Source of the DNA: JAFMPW01 sp041743085
GTDB taxonomy: Bacteria > Bacteroidota > Bacteroidia > Flavobacteriales > Flavobacteriaceae
Length of the DNA stretch: 64,000 nt
Direction of reading: 5' to 3'
Assembly (NCBI GenBank): GCA_041743085.1
Contig: JBGTNL010000104.1
Location: 37,570-101,569, forward strand
The notes below the pieces were generated by a model that saw only the letters and a program-made list of their open reading frames with translations, ran no database searches and was not told where the DNA came from. The position numbers and the translations under genes are program-made. This document shows, piece after piece, positions 28,279 through 37,683 of the stretch (the first letter of the stretch is position 1; each line of letters begins with the position of its first letter).

Positions 28279-28403
28279 CATAGACATATAATTGGAAAAA
28301 AAAGGTGCCCTTGCAGGATTAGAAAAACCGTTAAAACCAAGGCAAAAAATAAAAATTTAAGTAAATGATTTTTGATAAATCCCCATCGACCATGTTGCTG
28401 TAG

Positions 28404-28511
28404 TCATAACCAACTAGAGCGGTCAGAAAAGACCTTGTACTTCCCCGTACTTTTGTCGATGACCTGTACGCTTACCAGGCCACTCCTGTTCTTTTTTCGG
28501 CGCACGAACAT
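28404..28511 (-). pseudogene. N-terminal remnant of an IS transposase
   Basis: The 35-residue frame starts MFVRRKKNRSGLVSVQVIDK and goes on STGKYKVF before diverging and stopping. This is the usual beginning of IS1634/IS4-like transposases of Bacteroidota. The catalytic domain is absent. Confidence 0.65.
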
Positions 28512-29195
28512 CCCTACAAGGTACCATAATTGGCCCGGGACAGCCAAGCATGGGCATGGAACTCAATGATTTTTGGGGGCTGCAGGGCGTCAAAAATCAA
28601 AGTGTCGAAAACAGGAGGTCGTTTTGAACTTGCTGGCAAAAATAGCTTCCATCGTCTGTACCTCCTTGACTATTATTTCCAAACTTTCGTCATCTGTATC
28701 GCCCACAATACCGTGGATGTCAAATGCGTTTCTGTCAAAAGTAAGACCGACAGATATCTCCATGGCCTCCTTAAGGGAAACAAGCCTGCCCCTGAGATCC
28801 GTAAGTAATTTGGCCTCGCCGAATTTGGTCTGCGCACCCCGGCAACTGGACGGGGCACAGCCTACCATCGATTCGGTTGCCGAATCCGATCCTCGGTACA
28901 AGTCGACTCATCATGATTTTCCCCTCTACAACAAGTAGATTGTCCAATTGCTGCGGTATTGCCCAAAAAAACAAGCAAAATATGGCCACGACGGCTAGTC
29001 GTAGTATTGTAGTGTTTAATCTAAATAATTCCCCGATGGCCCTGCCTCGGCCCGCCCGAACGTACCGTTCGGTACGGGCGGGGTTTCCGAATCCACCTCC
29101 CCTCTTGCATCCGACGAACGAAGAGAGAGGAATGCACAGGGTCGGAATTGCCTTTTCGCAATTCCGGGCGGGGCAAAATACTAGTACACAGTGTC
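28512..29195. other. Degenerate stretch between the transposase and SusD remnants
   Basis: No convincing gene is seen. Open frames on the two strands overlap without family motifs. A GC-rich imperfect hairpin with arms CCCGCCCG and CGGGCGGG lies at 29051-29082, of the dispersed-repeat type. The leftward frame at 28590-28901 (LKEAMEISVGLTFDRNAFDI) is the best gene candidate but is not recognised. Confidence 0.4.
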
Positions 29196-29506
29196 CTTTG
29201 GATGCAGGTGCTACCGATATTTATAATGTGGGCACCTACGCTTCCTTTCCTAATAAGGAATTTGCCTGGAAAGCCCTGATGTTCGAACGCAGGTTGGAAT
29301 TTGCTATGGAAGGCCCCCGTTTCTTTGATCTGGTCAGATGGGGTATGGCCGAAGAAGTCTTGAACGCTTATTTGGCCGAGGAGAAAACAAAAAAGGATTT
29401 TCTGGCAAACGCACAATTTACGGCAGGCAGGGACGAATACTATCCCATTCCACAGCGTGAAATCGACTTTACAGGAGGATTATATATCCAAAACCCCGGA
29501 TATTAA
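29196..29506 (+). pseudogene. C-terminal remnant of a RagB/SusD outer-membrane protein
   Basis: About 100 residues are a typical SusD C-terminus: FERRLEFAMEGPRFFDLVRWG, then YYPIPQREID and the terminal IQNPGY. Signal peptide and TPR-like helices are missing, and no SusC gene is present. It shows that a polysaccharide utilization locus once lay here, possibly with the sugar kinase downstream. Confidence 0.88.
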
Positions 29507-29559
29507 ATCTACTATTTGAAGAGTAATTCAGTAGTCTAAGTTAGTTTGAGTTAGTTTTT

Positions 29560-29596
29560 AAAAGCACGAGGGTTGTTACCCGTGCTTTTTTAATAC
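29560..29596 (+). terminator. Rho-independent terminator
   Basis: AAAGCAC and GGGT pair with ACCC and GTGCTTT, followed by a T run. It is the retained terminator of the former susD transcript. Confidence 0.85.
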
Positions 29597-29626
29597 TTAA
29601 ATTAGATTCAATAAAAAAACGAGAAT

Positions 29627-30406
29627 ATGAAAAAAGGATTTCTAATTGATATGGATGGTGTCATCTACAGCGGAGAAACTATGATCGAGGGAGCAGATAC
29701 GTTTATTGCTACCCTGCAGAAGGAGAATATTCCCTTTTTATTCATGACCAACAACAGTCAGCGTACCCCTCTGGATACTGTAAACAAGGTCAGCAAAATG
29801 GGAATCAATATAACAGAGGGCAATGTATATACCAGTGCCATGGCCACGGCTTGGTTCCTGTCTTTCATGAACCCGCAAGGAACGGCCTATGTACTCGGTG
29901 AAGGGGGCCTCATTACTAGTCTACATAAGCAAGGCTATACCTTGGTCAACCAAAACCCCGATTTTGTGGTTGTAGGTGAGGGAAGGAATTTTACCTTGGA
30001 AATGGTCAACAATGCCGTCGACATGATACTTTCCGGAGCTAAATTGATAGCTACAAATCTAGATCCGTCACCGAAGAAAAAGGGCTGGTCCAATTTGGGA
30101 ATAAAGGCGGTAGTAGCCATGATCGAGGAAGCAACGGGCAAAAAGGCTTTTTCAGTAGGAAAGCCCAGCCCTGTGATGATGAGGGCAGCGCGAAAGACCT
30201 TGGGTCTGGAAGCAAAGGAGACCATTATTATTGGAGATACTATGGATACTGATATTTTGGGAGGAGTCCAATTAGGATACACTACAATTTTGACGCTTTC
30301 AGGCGTATCCAAAAAAAATATGTTGGAGGACTACCCCTTCAAAGCAGATCTGGTAATAGATTCGGTCGCAAAGCTTGATCTGAAAAAAGCATTGGAATTG
30401 CAATGA
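29627..30406 (+). CDS. HAD-IIA family phosphatase (NagD-like)
   Basis: A 259-residue haloacid dehalogenase hydrolase. Motif I is LIDMDGVIYSGE, motif II FMTNNSQRTP, and motif IV IIIGDTMDTDILGG, as in NagD-type sugar or nucleotide phosphatases. It overlaps the kinase gene by ATGA and is translationally coupled to it. Confidence 0.9.
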   Translation: MKKGFLIDMDGVIYSGETMIEGADTFIATLQKENIPFLFMTNNSQRTPLDTVNKVSKMGINITEGNVYTSAMATAWFLSFMNPQGTAYVLGEGGLITSLHKQGYTLVNQNPDFVVVGEGRNFTLEMVNNAVDMILSGAKLIATNLDPSPKKKGWSNLGIKAVVAMIEEATGKKAFSVGKPSPVMMRAARKTLGLEAKETIIIGDTMDTDILGGVQLGYTTILTLSGVSKKNMLEDYPFKADLVIDSVAKLDLKKALELQ

Positions 30407-31302
30407 AAAATGCGGAGGATAAAATTCGGGCCGTCTGTTTCGGGGAAGTTCTATTCGATATATTTCCGGCCCATTCTAAAATTGGCGGTGCTCCTCTAAA
30501 CGTCTCCCTAAGGTTACAATCTTTCGGAGTTGATGTTTCGATGATAAGTGGTGTTGGGGAAGATGCGAATGGAAAGAAAATCACAAACTATCTCAAAAAG
30601 TCAGGAGTGGATACTCGCGGTATTTTTTTGCAAAAAGAGTATCCGACAGGAGTGGTCAATGTAGTTCTAAATGATAAGGGAGTAGCCTCTTACGATATCG
30701 CCTATCCTGCTGCTTGGGATAAAATTCATTTGTTGGGGATTTTTGCGGATTTGGTAAAGACTTCAAATATTTTTGTGTTTGGAAGTCTAGTCTGCAGGGA
30801 TGAAGTGTCCAGAACAACACTGAATGCACTATTAAAACATGCCCGGTATAAAGTATTTGACGCAAATCTGAGGATTCCACATTACACGAACAAGCTATTG
30901 GTGGAGTTGATGATGGAAGCGGATTTTATTAAATTCAACGATGATGAGCTTTTCGAAATTGCAGTGCATTTGGGGTCAAAATATAACTCGATGGAACAGA
31001 CCATCGCATTTGTTGCAAAAAAGACCAAAACAGATACCATATGTGTTACCAAAGGAGCATATGGGGCGGTTTTGTACGATTGTGGTACGTTTTTCTACAA
31101 TAGCGGATATCGCATAAAGGTTGTGGATACTGTGGGTTCTGGCGATTCTTTTTTAGCGTCTGTTGTCTATAAACTATTCAACAATGAAGGGCCACAGGAG
31201 GCAATTAATTTTGGATGTGCGGTTGGTGCTTTGGTTGCAGGTAGTGAAGGGGCGAATCCCCTTTTGACCAAACATAAGATTGCCAAGTTTATGAACCCTT
31301 AA
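30403..31302 (+). CDS. PfkB-family carbohydrate kinase (fructokinase-like)
   Basis: A 299-residue sugar kinase. The N-terminal signature is GGAPLNVSLRLQSFG, and the C-terminal signature DTVGSGDSFLASVVY carries the catalytic Asp. The overall pattern is closest to fructokinases. With the SusD remnant and the phosphatase it may be what is left of a sugar locus. Confidence 0.9.
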   Translation: MKNAEDKIRAVCFGEVLFDIFPAHSKIGGAPLNVSLRLQSFGVDVSMISGVGEDANGKKITNYLKKSGVDTRGIFLQKEYPTGVVNVVLNDKGVASYDIAYPAAWDKIHLLGIFADLVKTSNIFVFGSLVCRDEVSRTTLNALLKHARYKVFDANLRIPHYTNKLLVELMMEADFIKFNDDELFEIAVHLGSKYNSMEQTIAFVAKKTKTDTICVTKGAYGAVLYDCGTFFYNSGYRIKVVDTVGSGDSFLASVVYKLFNNEGPQEAINFGCAVGALVAGSEGANPLLTKHKIAKFMNP

Positions 31303-31318
31303 ACAATAGAATCGGGTG

Positions 31319-31340
31319 CCATAAAACGGCCGTTTTACGG
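31319..31340. repeat. Island palindrome, copy 3
   Basis: The 22-bp site CCATAAAACGG/CCGTTTTACGG is a palindrome with one mismatch, 17 bp after the kinase gene. It is the best copy of the motif found at 21277 and 26346. Confidence 0.6.
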
Positions 31341-31417
31341 GACTCTTTGCCCGAAGCAAGGAACTTTTGTTGAAAATGTCCCACCCATTTGTGGTCTCTT
31401 TTAATCGAAAAGAATTC

Positions 31418-31620
31418 CTCGCAGCTAGCTGCGGGGTTTCCTGTGAAATGTCATTCCCGCAAAAGCGGGAATCCAAATGACGGAATTTCGTTTTTCGACC
31501 TTTAGGTCGAAAAAAAACCGGCGAAACCTGTGCCGGGCCTGTCGAGGTATACCCCTGTAGCTTGCTCTGGGCAGGCAGGGATAGTTGTCCGCCAGAGGCG
31601 GGTAAACTTTTAAGAAATTC
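31418..31620. repeat. Cluster of palindromic repeats in a gene-free region
   Basis: The 31303-31858 spacer has no gene. It holds CGCAGCTAGCTGCG (31420-31433), ATTCCCGC-AAAA-GCGGGAAT (31453-31472), TTTCGACC-TTTA-GGTCGAAA (31493-31512), and CCGCCAGAGGCGG (31589-31601). The last is inside a repeat of about 38 bp that recurs at 61312-61350. Confidence 0.7.
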
Positions 31621-31858
31621 CTTGTTAGTTCTGATAGTTGACCTTCTTATGGCCTAGTTTAAGTAAATATTTAGCGCTTAGTTAGGTGCCGGCCAACACC
31701 TCCAGCACTTATCTTTTCGTTCATTCCGCAAGCTATGTTCACTTAAAAATAAAAGCTTTCGTTGGAGTTTATCCCGAGCGGGGACGAAAGGCGTAATACA
31801 GGTTGTGATAATTCAACGTGTAGCTTTTAAATAAACAGAATCAATCATAACCCGTATT

Positions 31859-33091
31859 TCATCCCTTGCTAATTTCCTTCAAAGCTTTGGCAATTAGTTT
31901 TTTGGAATCATCACCAATACCGGAATCATTGGCATAAATTTCCCAGTCGGCAATAGCACCTTTTACTTTATCAATAATAGTTTCAGGATATTTTACTTCA
32001 AAGATATTCGCCAATTCCAACAAATGTTGCTGCCCAGGGGATTTACTCTCCCCTGCAACCATGGTGCTGTGCATACCGTGTGATGAATTTGAAAAGGTAA
32101 GGTCGTAGGCCGGAGCCAATTTCCATTCACCAGAAGAGTTCATTAAGAAGGAGATGTTCTTGCTATGATCGTCCCGATTATGGCTATACACATTAAAAGC
32201 AGCCAACCGAAGTATTTTTGAATAGGCAGCCACATGATTTTCAAGGCGAAAAGCGCAGTCCATTACATTGCCATAGTCTAAATTGCTGTAACGAAAATTG
32301 TCATTCAGAAGTCCGCTTGCGGAATGTAAGTGCAAACGATCATTGTGTATTCTATCAAATCTTTTGGTCGCAAAATACTTTTTCCCGGATGGACCCTCGA
32401 ATAATTTGCATTCTGACATTTCGATACCCGCGGCCAAAGCCATTTTATGATATGCATATTCTATTTGAGCGATTTCAGGAAAATCGGTTGAAGATGGAAA
32501 TTTTATAATCCAATGTTCATAACTATCAGGGAGTGACGAATACCCATGGCTAAGGTGATTGGTTTTAGGATTATAACCTACTAAAATTTTCGGTCTTGCT
32601 CCACCGGAAGAACCTCCAAGATTGAAGAGTTCCTCTATTATATCAGAAGGTGCGCCCTCTAATACTTTAATCATCTCCTGGGAAATTACGTCCAACTCCA
32701 TAAGCTTATCAGACTGAACTTTGGAGTTTAGGGATGGTTTATAGGTCAATGCACCCATGCCACCGGAACCCACATAGGCCAAACGGTCCAAGGGTGTTAT
32801 TTGATTTAAGGATATTCCCTTTGACAATAACGTTCTGTCCAATAACAATCTACCCCAACCGTCGGGTAGCGAATCATTGAACACTCCGAAGAGCCCCTCA
32901 AAAATAGGGGTTTCAGGAGTTAAAATTGTATCGGAAAGTTTCAGTTTAAAAGGAGATAACTCTAACCCCTTTTTTATAAAAGTATCATCGTACTTGAAAA
33001 AAATGGTTCCATTGTCGGAGACCATTTGACCAACGGCAACAGGGGTGTCTGTAAAACGAAGGTAAACTTCTAATTGTTCAATCGGTTCCAT
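31859..33091 (-). CDS. hipA: HipA-type serine/threonine kinase toxin
   Basis: A 410-residue toxin kinase. The N-terminal couple-of-HipA part (EVYLRFTDTPVAVGQM) precedes the kinase domain. Segments seen are GGSSGGARPKILVG, FATKRFDR, and the catalytic loop NRDDHSKNISFL followed by LAPAYDL. HipA of Escherichia coli inactivates glutamyl-tRNA synthetase; the target here is unknown. It follows the hipB gene with a one-base overlap, the normal antitoxin-toxin order. Confidence 0.93.
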   Translation of the reverse strand: MEPIEQLEVYLRFTDTPVAVGQMVSDNGTIFFKYDDTFIKKGLELSPFKLKLSDTILTPETPIFEGLFGVFNDSLPDGWGRLLLDRTLLSKGISLNQITPLDRLAYVGSGGMGALTYKPSLNSKVQSDKLMELDVISQEMIKVLEGAPSDIIEELFNLGGSSGGARPKILVGYNPKTNHLSHGYSSLPDSYEHWIIKFPSSTDFPEIAQIEYAYHKMALAAGIEMSECKLFEGPSGKKYFATKRFDRIHNDRLHLHSASGLLNDNFRYSNLDYGNVMDCAFRLENHVAAYSKILRLAAFNVYSHNRDDHSKNISFLMNSSGEWKLAPAYDLTFSNSSHGMHSTMVAGESKSPGQQHLLELANIFEVKYPETIIDKVKGAIADWEIYANDSGIGDDSKKLIAKALKEISKG

Positions 33092-33381
33092 CAGCTTTTC
33101 TTTTTTGAATCAAATAATTTCTCAATATGCCGAAGATTTTTATCAGGCTTCAGTATACTTTCAAAATCAGATAACCGACCTAGTACAAATACAAGCTTCA
33201 AAAGTGATTCTAAAGAAACTTGGCCTTTGGTTTCAAAACGTTTTAAGCTGCCTAGGGATACTCCCGAACGTTCTGCCAGATCAATTTGGGATAGTCCCCT
33301 CTGTTTCCGAAGCATTTTGTGTTTATGCGCAATTTCAAGGCGAACATCTCCAGGGAGTTTGTCGATACTATACTTGTTCAT
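33091..33381 (-). CDS. hipB: HipB-like helix-turn-helix antitoxin
   Basis: A 96-residue XRE-type protein with the helix-turn-helix LRKQRGLSQIDLAERSGVSLGSLKRFE. It lies directly upstream of hipA, overlapping by one base, and should neutralise HipA and repress the operon through the repeats at 33385-33442. Confidence 0.9.
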   Translation of the reverse strand: MNKYSIDKLPGDVRLEIAHKHKMLRKQRGLSQIDLAERSGVSLGSLKRFETKGQVSLESLLKLVFVLGRLSDFESILKPDKNLRHIEKLFDSKKKS

Positions 33382-33384
33382 GAT

Positions 33385-33442
33385 ATGGATAATATATTAG
33401 CAAATAATACTCTAAAATACACAAAATGGATATTATATTAGC
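33385..33442 (-). promoter_or_regulatory. Probable HipB operators (two direct repeats)
   Basis: ATGGATAATATATTAGC (33385-33401) and ATGGATATTATATTAGC (33426-33442) differ at one base and lie 41 bp apart, immediately upstream of the hipB start. Paired sites are typical of HipB autoregulation. Confidence 0.7.
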
Positions 33443-33462
33443 TATTAATTAAATTTAATAAT

Positions 33463-34236
33463 TCACCATAGTAATACTTCCACCGCCTCATCCAATACTT
33501 CTACGCCAAACTCACGGACATAAGCTTTTGTAGTTAAAACACTTTGATGTCCCAGTGTCTCTCCGATTACATCAATGCTAATCCCTTTCTCGCGAAGGCA
33601 CATGGCAAAACTATGAGGTGCAACGTAACTGGTCACATTTTTTGAAATTCCTGCTTTTTCAGCCAGGATTTTAAGTGCTTTATTATATTGCCCCAAAATC
33701 TTTTGTTTCCGATTTTCAATTTGCATGGGAGTTAAAACATCGTGCAGTAAAATTGGAAAGACGTAGTTGGTATCCCTTCTGTTCTTATCATAATAATTCA
33801 AGATTTCTCTTACGGGGGGTACAATCTTTAGGGAGAAATTGCCCTGTGTTTTGGCCCTGGCATAGGTGATGCGCGTCTGGGTTATGTCTGACCATCTTAA
33901 ACGCATCATGTCGGCAAAGTTCATACCTCTGGTATAGAAGCTAAATAGAAAGTAATACTTTGCATTAATAAGTTGAACATCTCCTTCGCAATCCGCATCC
34001 TTAAAAGTTTCAATTTCTGCAATCGTTAGAGCATGCTTGATTCGTTTACCCCGAAGCTTCGATATTTTGTATTTGTGAAAAGGGTACAGGTTCTGCTTTA
34101 TCAGGTCACTACGAATGGCCAAGTTAAAAATGGTCCGAAGGCTTCGCATACGAACCGCAATACCGCCATTTGAACCACCCCGGCTTCTTAGAAATACTTC
34201 GCACTTATCGAGAAAGGTAACGGTGATCTCGCGCAT
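33463..34236 (-). pseudogene. 5'-truncated tyrosine recombinase with a lost catalytic Arg
   Basis: A 257-residue C-terminal part of a bacteroidete phage-type integrase; full-length proteins are near 400 residues with an arm-binding domain. FYTRGMNFADMMRLRWSDI holds the first catalytic Arg. LGHQSVLTTKAYV holds the His and the Tyr nucleophile. In the segment normally read as ARHS the codon gives Pro (VAPHSFA), so the second catalytic Arg is lost. It sits about 190 bp from a tRNA-Asn 3' fragment, its probable attachment site. Confidence 0.85.
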
Positions 34237-34425
34237 GATCAGCTTAGGTGCAACAATTGGACTTGTGTTTCACCTTAACCCCTTCATTAATCAGCGATGA
34301 GGGATGCAACAATTGCCTTTTTTGTGAAAACGAATGAAAACAAGTAAAAAACAAAAACCCAGTAAATACAAGGGTTTCGAGAGATTGAAGAGAAATGAAA
34401 AGGTATGAAAAGACAAATTTTCGCG

Positions 34426-34468
34426 CTGTTAATCAGAGGATCCTTGGTTCGAGCCCAAGAGGAGGAGC
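34426..34468 (+). other. 3' part of tRNA-Asn (GTT), probable attachment site
   Basis: The sequence runs from the anticodon loop (CTGTTAA) through TCAGAGG, a T arm (CTTGG TTCGAGC CCAAG) and the acceptor strand AGGAGGAGC of a typical flavobacterial tRNA-Asn. The 5' half is missing. It is followed 14 bp later by a terminator. The layout fits the displaced 3' end left by an element that integrated into tRNA-Asn. Confidence 0.75.
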
Positions 34469-34481
34469 AACAGCGACGACA

Positions 34482-34507
34482 AGCCACTAGAAATAGTGGC
34501 TTTTTTC
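34482..34507 (+). terminator. Terminator after the tRNA-Asn fragment
   Basis: AGCCACTA-GAAA-TAGTGGCT is followed by TTTTT. It is probably the original terminator of the tRNA-Asn transcript. Confidence 0.85.
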
Positions 34508-34698
34508 GTAAGAAAAACTTGGGTGAGAAGTTTATCCCGAACCGCGTTGAGGTAAGCCCGGTCTGAGGAGCAAAAAGGAAAATCCGACTTGGTCCAACCA
34601 GGTTGTATTTCTTTGTTTTGGTGCGTTAATCTTTGCATTGACTGCACTTATTGCACTTTTCAATAAAAGGTCTATTTGTCAAGTTTATTGAATGTTTT

Positions 34699-34754
34699 AG
34701 GTGTCCCATTAAGATATCTGGGTGTCCCATTAAGATATCTGGGTGTCCCACTTT
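34699..34754. repeat. 21-bp tandem repeat, two and a half copies
   Basis: The unit GGTGTCCCATTAAGATATCTG occurs twice in full and then starts a third time as GGTGTCCCACTTT. The rest of the 34508-34982 spacer shows no gene. The unit may be a leftover transposon end. Confidence 0.75.
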
Positions 34755-34982
34755 CTAATTCAGAATTTTAAACTTTAGAACAAGAGCAAAAAGTTCAGCA
34801 ATTAATTCTGCCCTTTTTCATCCTTTTTTTGAACCTCTCCAATTTAATCAAAGGCCATGAGCCTTCCTCAGAATTATTAAGAGAATGAAGGGCATTTTGC
34901 TTCTGTCTATAATTAAAAATTGAAAACTATTCAGTACATTTAACATCACTGCTTTCCAAGGAACATTCTTAATATTGTGGAT

Positions 34983-35543
34983 ATGTCAACAGCACCATGT
35001 GCCCAAAAGCAATTCCTTTTGAGGAAAAACCTGATTTTATTGATTTTTTTGTGCCTTTTGATCGGTTGTAAACAATCAACTTCATCAAAACAAGGAGCTA
35101 CCCAAGGGGATTTGCCGGAAGAATCTGAATCCATTTCATCGTGCCAATTACTTTCTGAAAATGAGTGGTCTACGGTTTTGGGCGAAGTGACCTATGGGCC
35201 CGATGAAACTAACCGCGGCAATAATTTTTCCATGTGTAGTGTTTCAGGAATAAACGGGAGTGTGCTGGTTATGATAAGACAACCGGAAAAAATAAACCAT
35301 TCCTCTGCCGAGCAACTGGTCAATAATCTAACCAAATCTGCCAAAGAAAATCCCGAAATGGTAGAAATGAAGGCAACGGAATACCATGCCATAACGGATA
35401 TGGAAGTACCCGCAGCATATGTGAATATCGGTGAAATTATTGTTTGGCTGGAGTGCTACAAAAATGACACATATCTACGTGTACAGGGACCAAATTTAGA
35501 AAAAACAAAGGCAATCGCGATATTGGCTTTGACAAAACTCTAA
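34983..35543 (+). CDS. Lipoprotein, hypothetical
   Basis: A 186-residue protein with a lipoprotein signal (LLRKNLILLIFLCLLIGC). The mature domain begins after a Ser/Gln-rich linker and contains CQLLSENEWSTVLGEVTYG and MCSVSGINGSVLVMIRQ, loosely like sequences of DUF3558-type lipoproteins; this is weak. ATG 34977 and ATG 34983 are both possible starts. Confidence 0.7.
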   Translation: MSTAPCAQKQFLLRKNLILLIFLCLLIGCKQSTSSKQGATQGDLPEESESISSCQLLSENEWSTVLGEVTYGPDETNRGNNFSMCSVSGINGSVLVMIRQPEKINHSSAEQLVNNLTKSAKENPEMVEMKATEYHAITDMEVPAAYVNIGEIIVWLECYKNDTYLRVQGPNLEKTKAIAILALTKL

Positions 35544-35882
35544 GCGTATAATGTATTCCTACCTTCACCTTAATTATGAGAGAGACATAGTGCCAGCAAG
35601 GGTTGGAAACTTAGTGCCTTACGTATCGTTTTTTTGAACTTTGCTAACGTCGAGCTAAAACTACTTGTGCACCCATGCGCCGGAAGTGACTCATATCAGA
35701 TTTAGTAAATCCTGTCCAATTTCTCAGGTCGCATATGCATTTTTGGCAATTATTACACACTGTTTGCCTTTGCAGTGCTTATGGGCTCTTCCTTTGTCTT
35801 CAATGATATCTAATGTCCTATTTGTTCTGCCAGAATGTAATAATTAGCTGCTAAATGAAGTGCTCACACATCAGGTTAACAC
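35544..35882. other. Spacer without recognisable features
   Basis: I see no gene, RNA, strong hairpin or repeat here. Frames present lack family motifs and good starts. Confidence 0.5.
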
Positions 35883-36740
35883 TTATTTTAGGGAGTGCAA
35901 AGCTCCATGGGTATAACCAACACATTCAGAAAGGCCAGGAAGAACATCCCTGGAATCTTTTTCAAATTCAATGGCCATCACACCGGAATAGCTGATCTCT
36001 TTCAAGGCCTTGAGTACGCCCGGGATATCTATTACGCCCCTTCCGAACTCCACCGACTTTCCGTCAGCGGTCGCCATATCCACATCTTTAAGGTGGACAT
36101 CATATAACCGATTGGCGTATTTATGAATGTTTTTCACCGGATCTAGCCCCAGTCGCTGTACATGACCTATATCTATACAAAGCCCAATTCGTGAATCGAG
36201 TGATTTTATTTTATTGTAAACAACCTCGGGAGTAGGGTATACTTCATCCCCGGGCCCATGGTTATGTATCGCTAACTTTATGTTGGTTTCTTTTACTTTC
36301 CTTTCTACCAACTTCAATAAATCATGATTGGGCACACCGATTATCACCCCTGCATTGGCGGCTTTAGCATAACGAAAAGCGTTTTCCACTTCTTCTGCGG
36401 TTTTCATATAAATTACGCCGACCCCATAAAGGCTAATTCCTGCCCTTTCCGCTTTTTCCAATATGTTTCGGATTTCTTCCTCGCTGCGCTCCAACGGCAT
36501 GTGCATGCTCTTGACTGCAATCTTTTTAAGGTGTAGTCGCTTAGCCATAGTCAGGGTTTCATCCAAACTATATTCTCGCGTGGAATAGGATGCTAATCCG
36601 AGGGTCAACCCTGAATCATTTTTGCCTTCAAGGCTTGCGCTATTAAAATCTTCCAGTGGGGCAGCCTTCAAAATGTTACTTGTTGCTGCTAATCCACCGA
36701 GCCCCAGTATTTTTAAGAATAAGCTTCTCGAGTATTTCAT
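35883..36740 (-). CDS. Sugar phosphate isomerase/epimerase-like TIM-barrel protein with export signal
   Basis: A 285-residue AP-endonuclease-2-type TIM barrel (xylose isomerase-like). The N-terminus (YSRSLFLKILGLGGLAATSNILKA) resembles a Tat or Sec signal with Ser-Arg-Ser instead of twin Arg. Metal-site segments seen are LAIHNHGPGDEVYPTPE, IGLCIDIGHVQRLG, VHLKDVDM and MAIEFEKD. It probably acts on a sugar or inositol derivative outside the cytoplasm. Confidence 0.85.
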   Translation of the reverse strand: MKYSRSLFLKILGLGGLAATSNILKAAPLEDFNSASLEGKNDSGLTLGLASYSTREYSLDETLTMAKRLHLKKIAVKSMHMPLERSEEEIRNILEKAERAGISLYGVGVIYMKTAEEVENAFRYAKAANAGVIIGVPNHDLLKLVERKVKETNIKLAIHNHGPGDEVYPTPEVVYNKIKSLDSRIGLCIDIGHVQRLGLDPVKNIHKYANRLYDVHLKDVDMATADGKSVEFGRGVIDIPGVLKALKEISYSGVMAIEFEKDSRDVLPGLSECVGYTHGALHSLK

Positions 36741-36941
36741 GACTAATGATTTTCAGTATTATATGGTGTATAACTTGTCCATAAACGCATCTTTTGTGCC
36801 ATTATATTAAAAAAATTCCAAGAAATCGGCACCTTTAGCGTATTCTATGTCCTTAAAATATCTTTATTTAAACTTTCAATTTTAAGCATACCAAGGCAGC
36901 CCCTTCCGTGTTACTGTCTTTTAGTCTCCTTTGTTTAATCG

Positions 36942-37310
36942 TTACTTTCGTCTGAGTTTGATGTCATTTTCATCTCCCAGTAGCTCAATGGTCCCGTAAT
37001 CCTGGGAAAACTGGTAGTTAAGTATGACATTAGACCTTTTTGTGGTTAGAATCCTTACCTCGGGATTATAGGATCCCTCAAGATAATCAGTTTGAGATTC
37101 AGAACCATCGAAGGACACATCGACCTTAATACCATAGATATTGTCCTTTATATGTGTAATGTTATACACAATCTCCTGCATGTTATTTTTGTCTTCTGCG
37201 ACATACAGGCCTACAATATTATCTTCAGAAGGAGGATTTTTGCAGTTGACAAGTGTTAGTACCAACAAACCAAAAATGAACGGTATTAATAATTGCGAAA
37301 CTCTATTCAT
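36942..37310 (-). CDS. Small lipoprotein, hypothetical
   Basis: A 122-residue protein with a lipobox near residue 23 (LLVLTLVNC) and a beta-rich mature part (NIVGLYVAEDKNNMQEIVYNI, YGTIELLGDENDIKLRRK). The family is not recognised. It is isolated, with spacers on both sides. Confidence 0.6.
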   Translation of the reverse strand: MNRVSQLLIPFIFGLLVLTLVNCKNPPSEDNIVGLYVAEDKNNMQEIVYNITHIKDNIYGIKVDVSFDGSESQTDYLEGSYNPEVRILTTKRSNVILNYQFSQDYGTIELLGDENDIKLRRK

Positions 37311-37683
37311 AACCCAGGTATTTTTTAAATTTTATTAACCGCTTATCCATTTTGCTTATGCTAAAGTCAAATACATTCTAAAGTATTAAAAAGAAAGAGA
37401 AAAGCATTTTACTTACTTATGTAATTCGTTGTCATTCAAAATTATGAACACTGTACGTCCGTCTAATAAATCCGTGTGCCCAGTCAACATGTTTAGAGCG
37501 GACAAGCAGTTTTTATTATATCCGAACAATGACGGATAATCAAGAGGAAAATAAAATAAATCTTAAATGCATTACGAGCATGACTTACGATATTCCTGCC
37601 AATTGATATTCAATTTTTTATTTCGGCTTTCAAGTTTCCTAAATGAAGATAGGAATTTATTAGTGAAACCCCATTTTAATAAT

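Noticed and set aside
28590..28901. Leftward frame as a real gene
   Set aside because: It has no recognised motif, lies among remnants, and overlaps another open frame on the opposite strand. It is listed only as part of the degenerate stretch.
29021..29416. Leftward 131-codon frame
   Set aside because: It is antisense to the SusD remnant, whose C-terminal motifs are clear.
34426..34468. Complete tRNA-Asn gene
   Set aside because: The 5' acceptor strand and D arm are missing; the preceding bases do not pair with the acceptor 3' strand.
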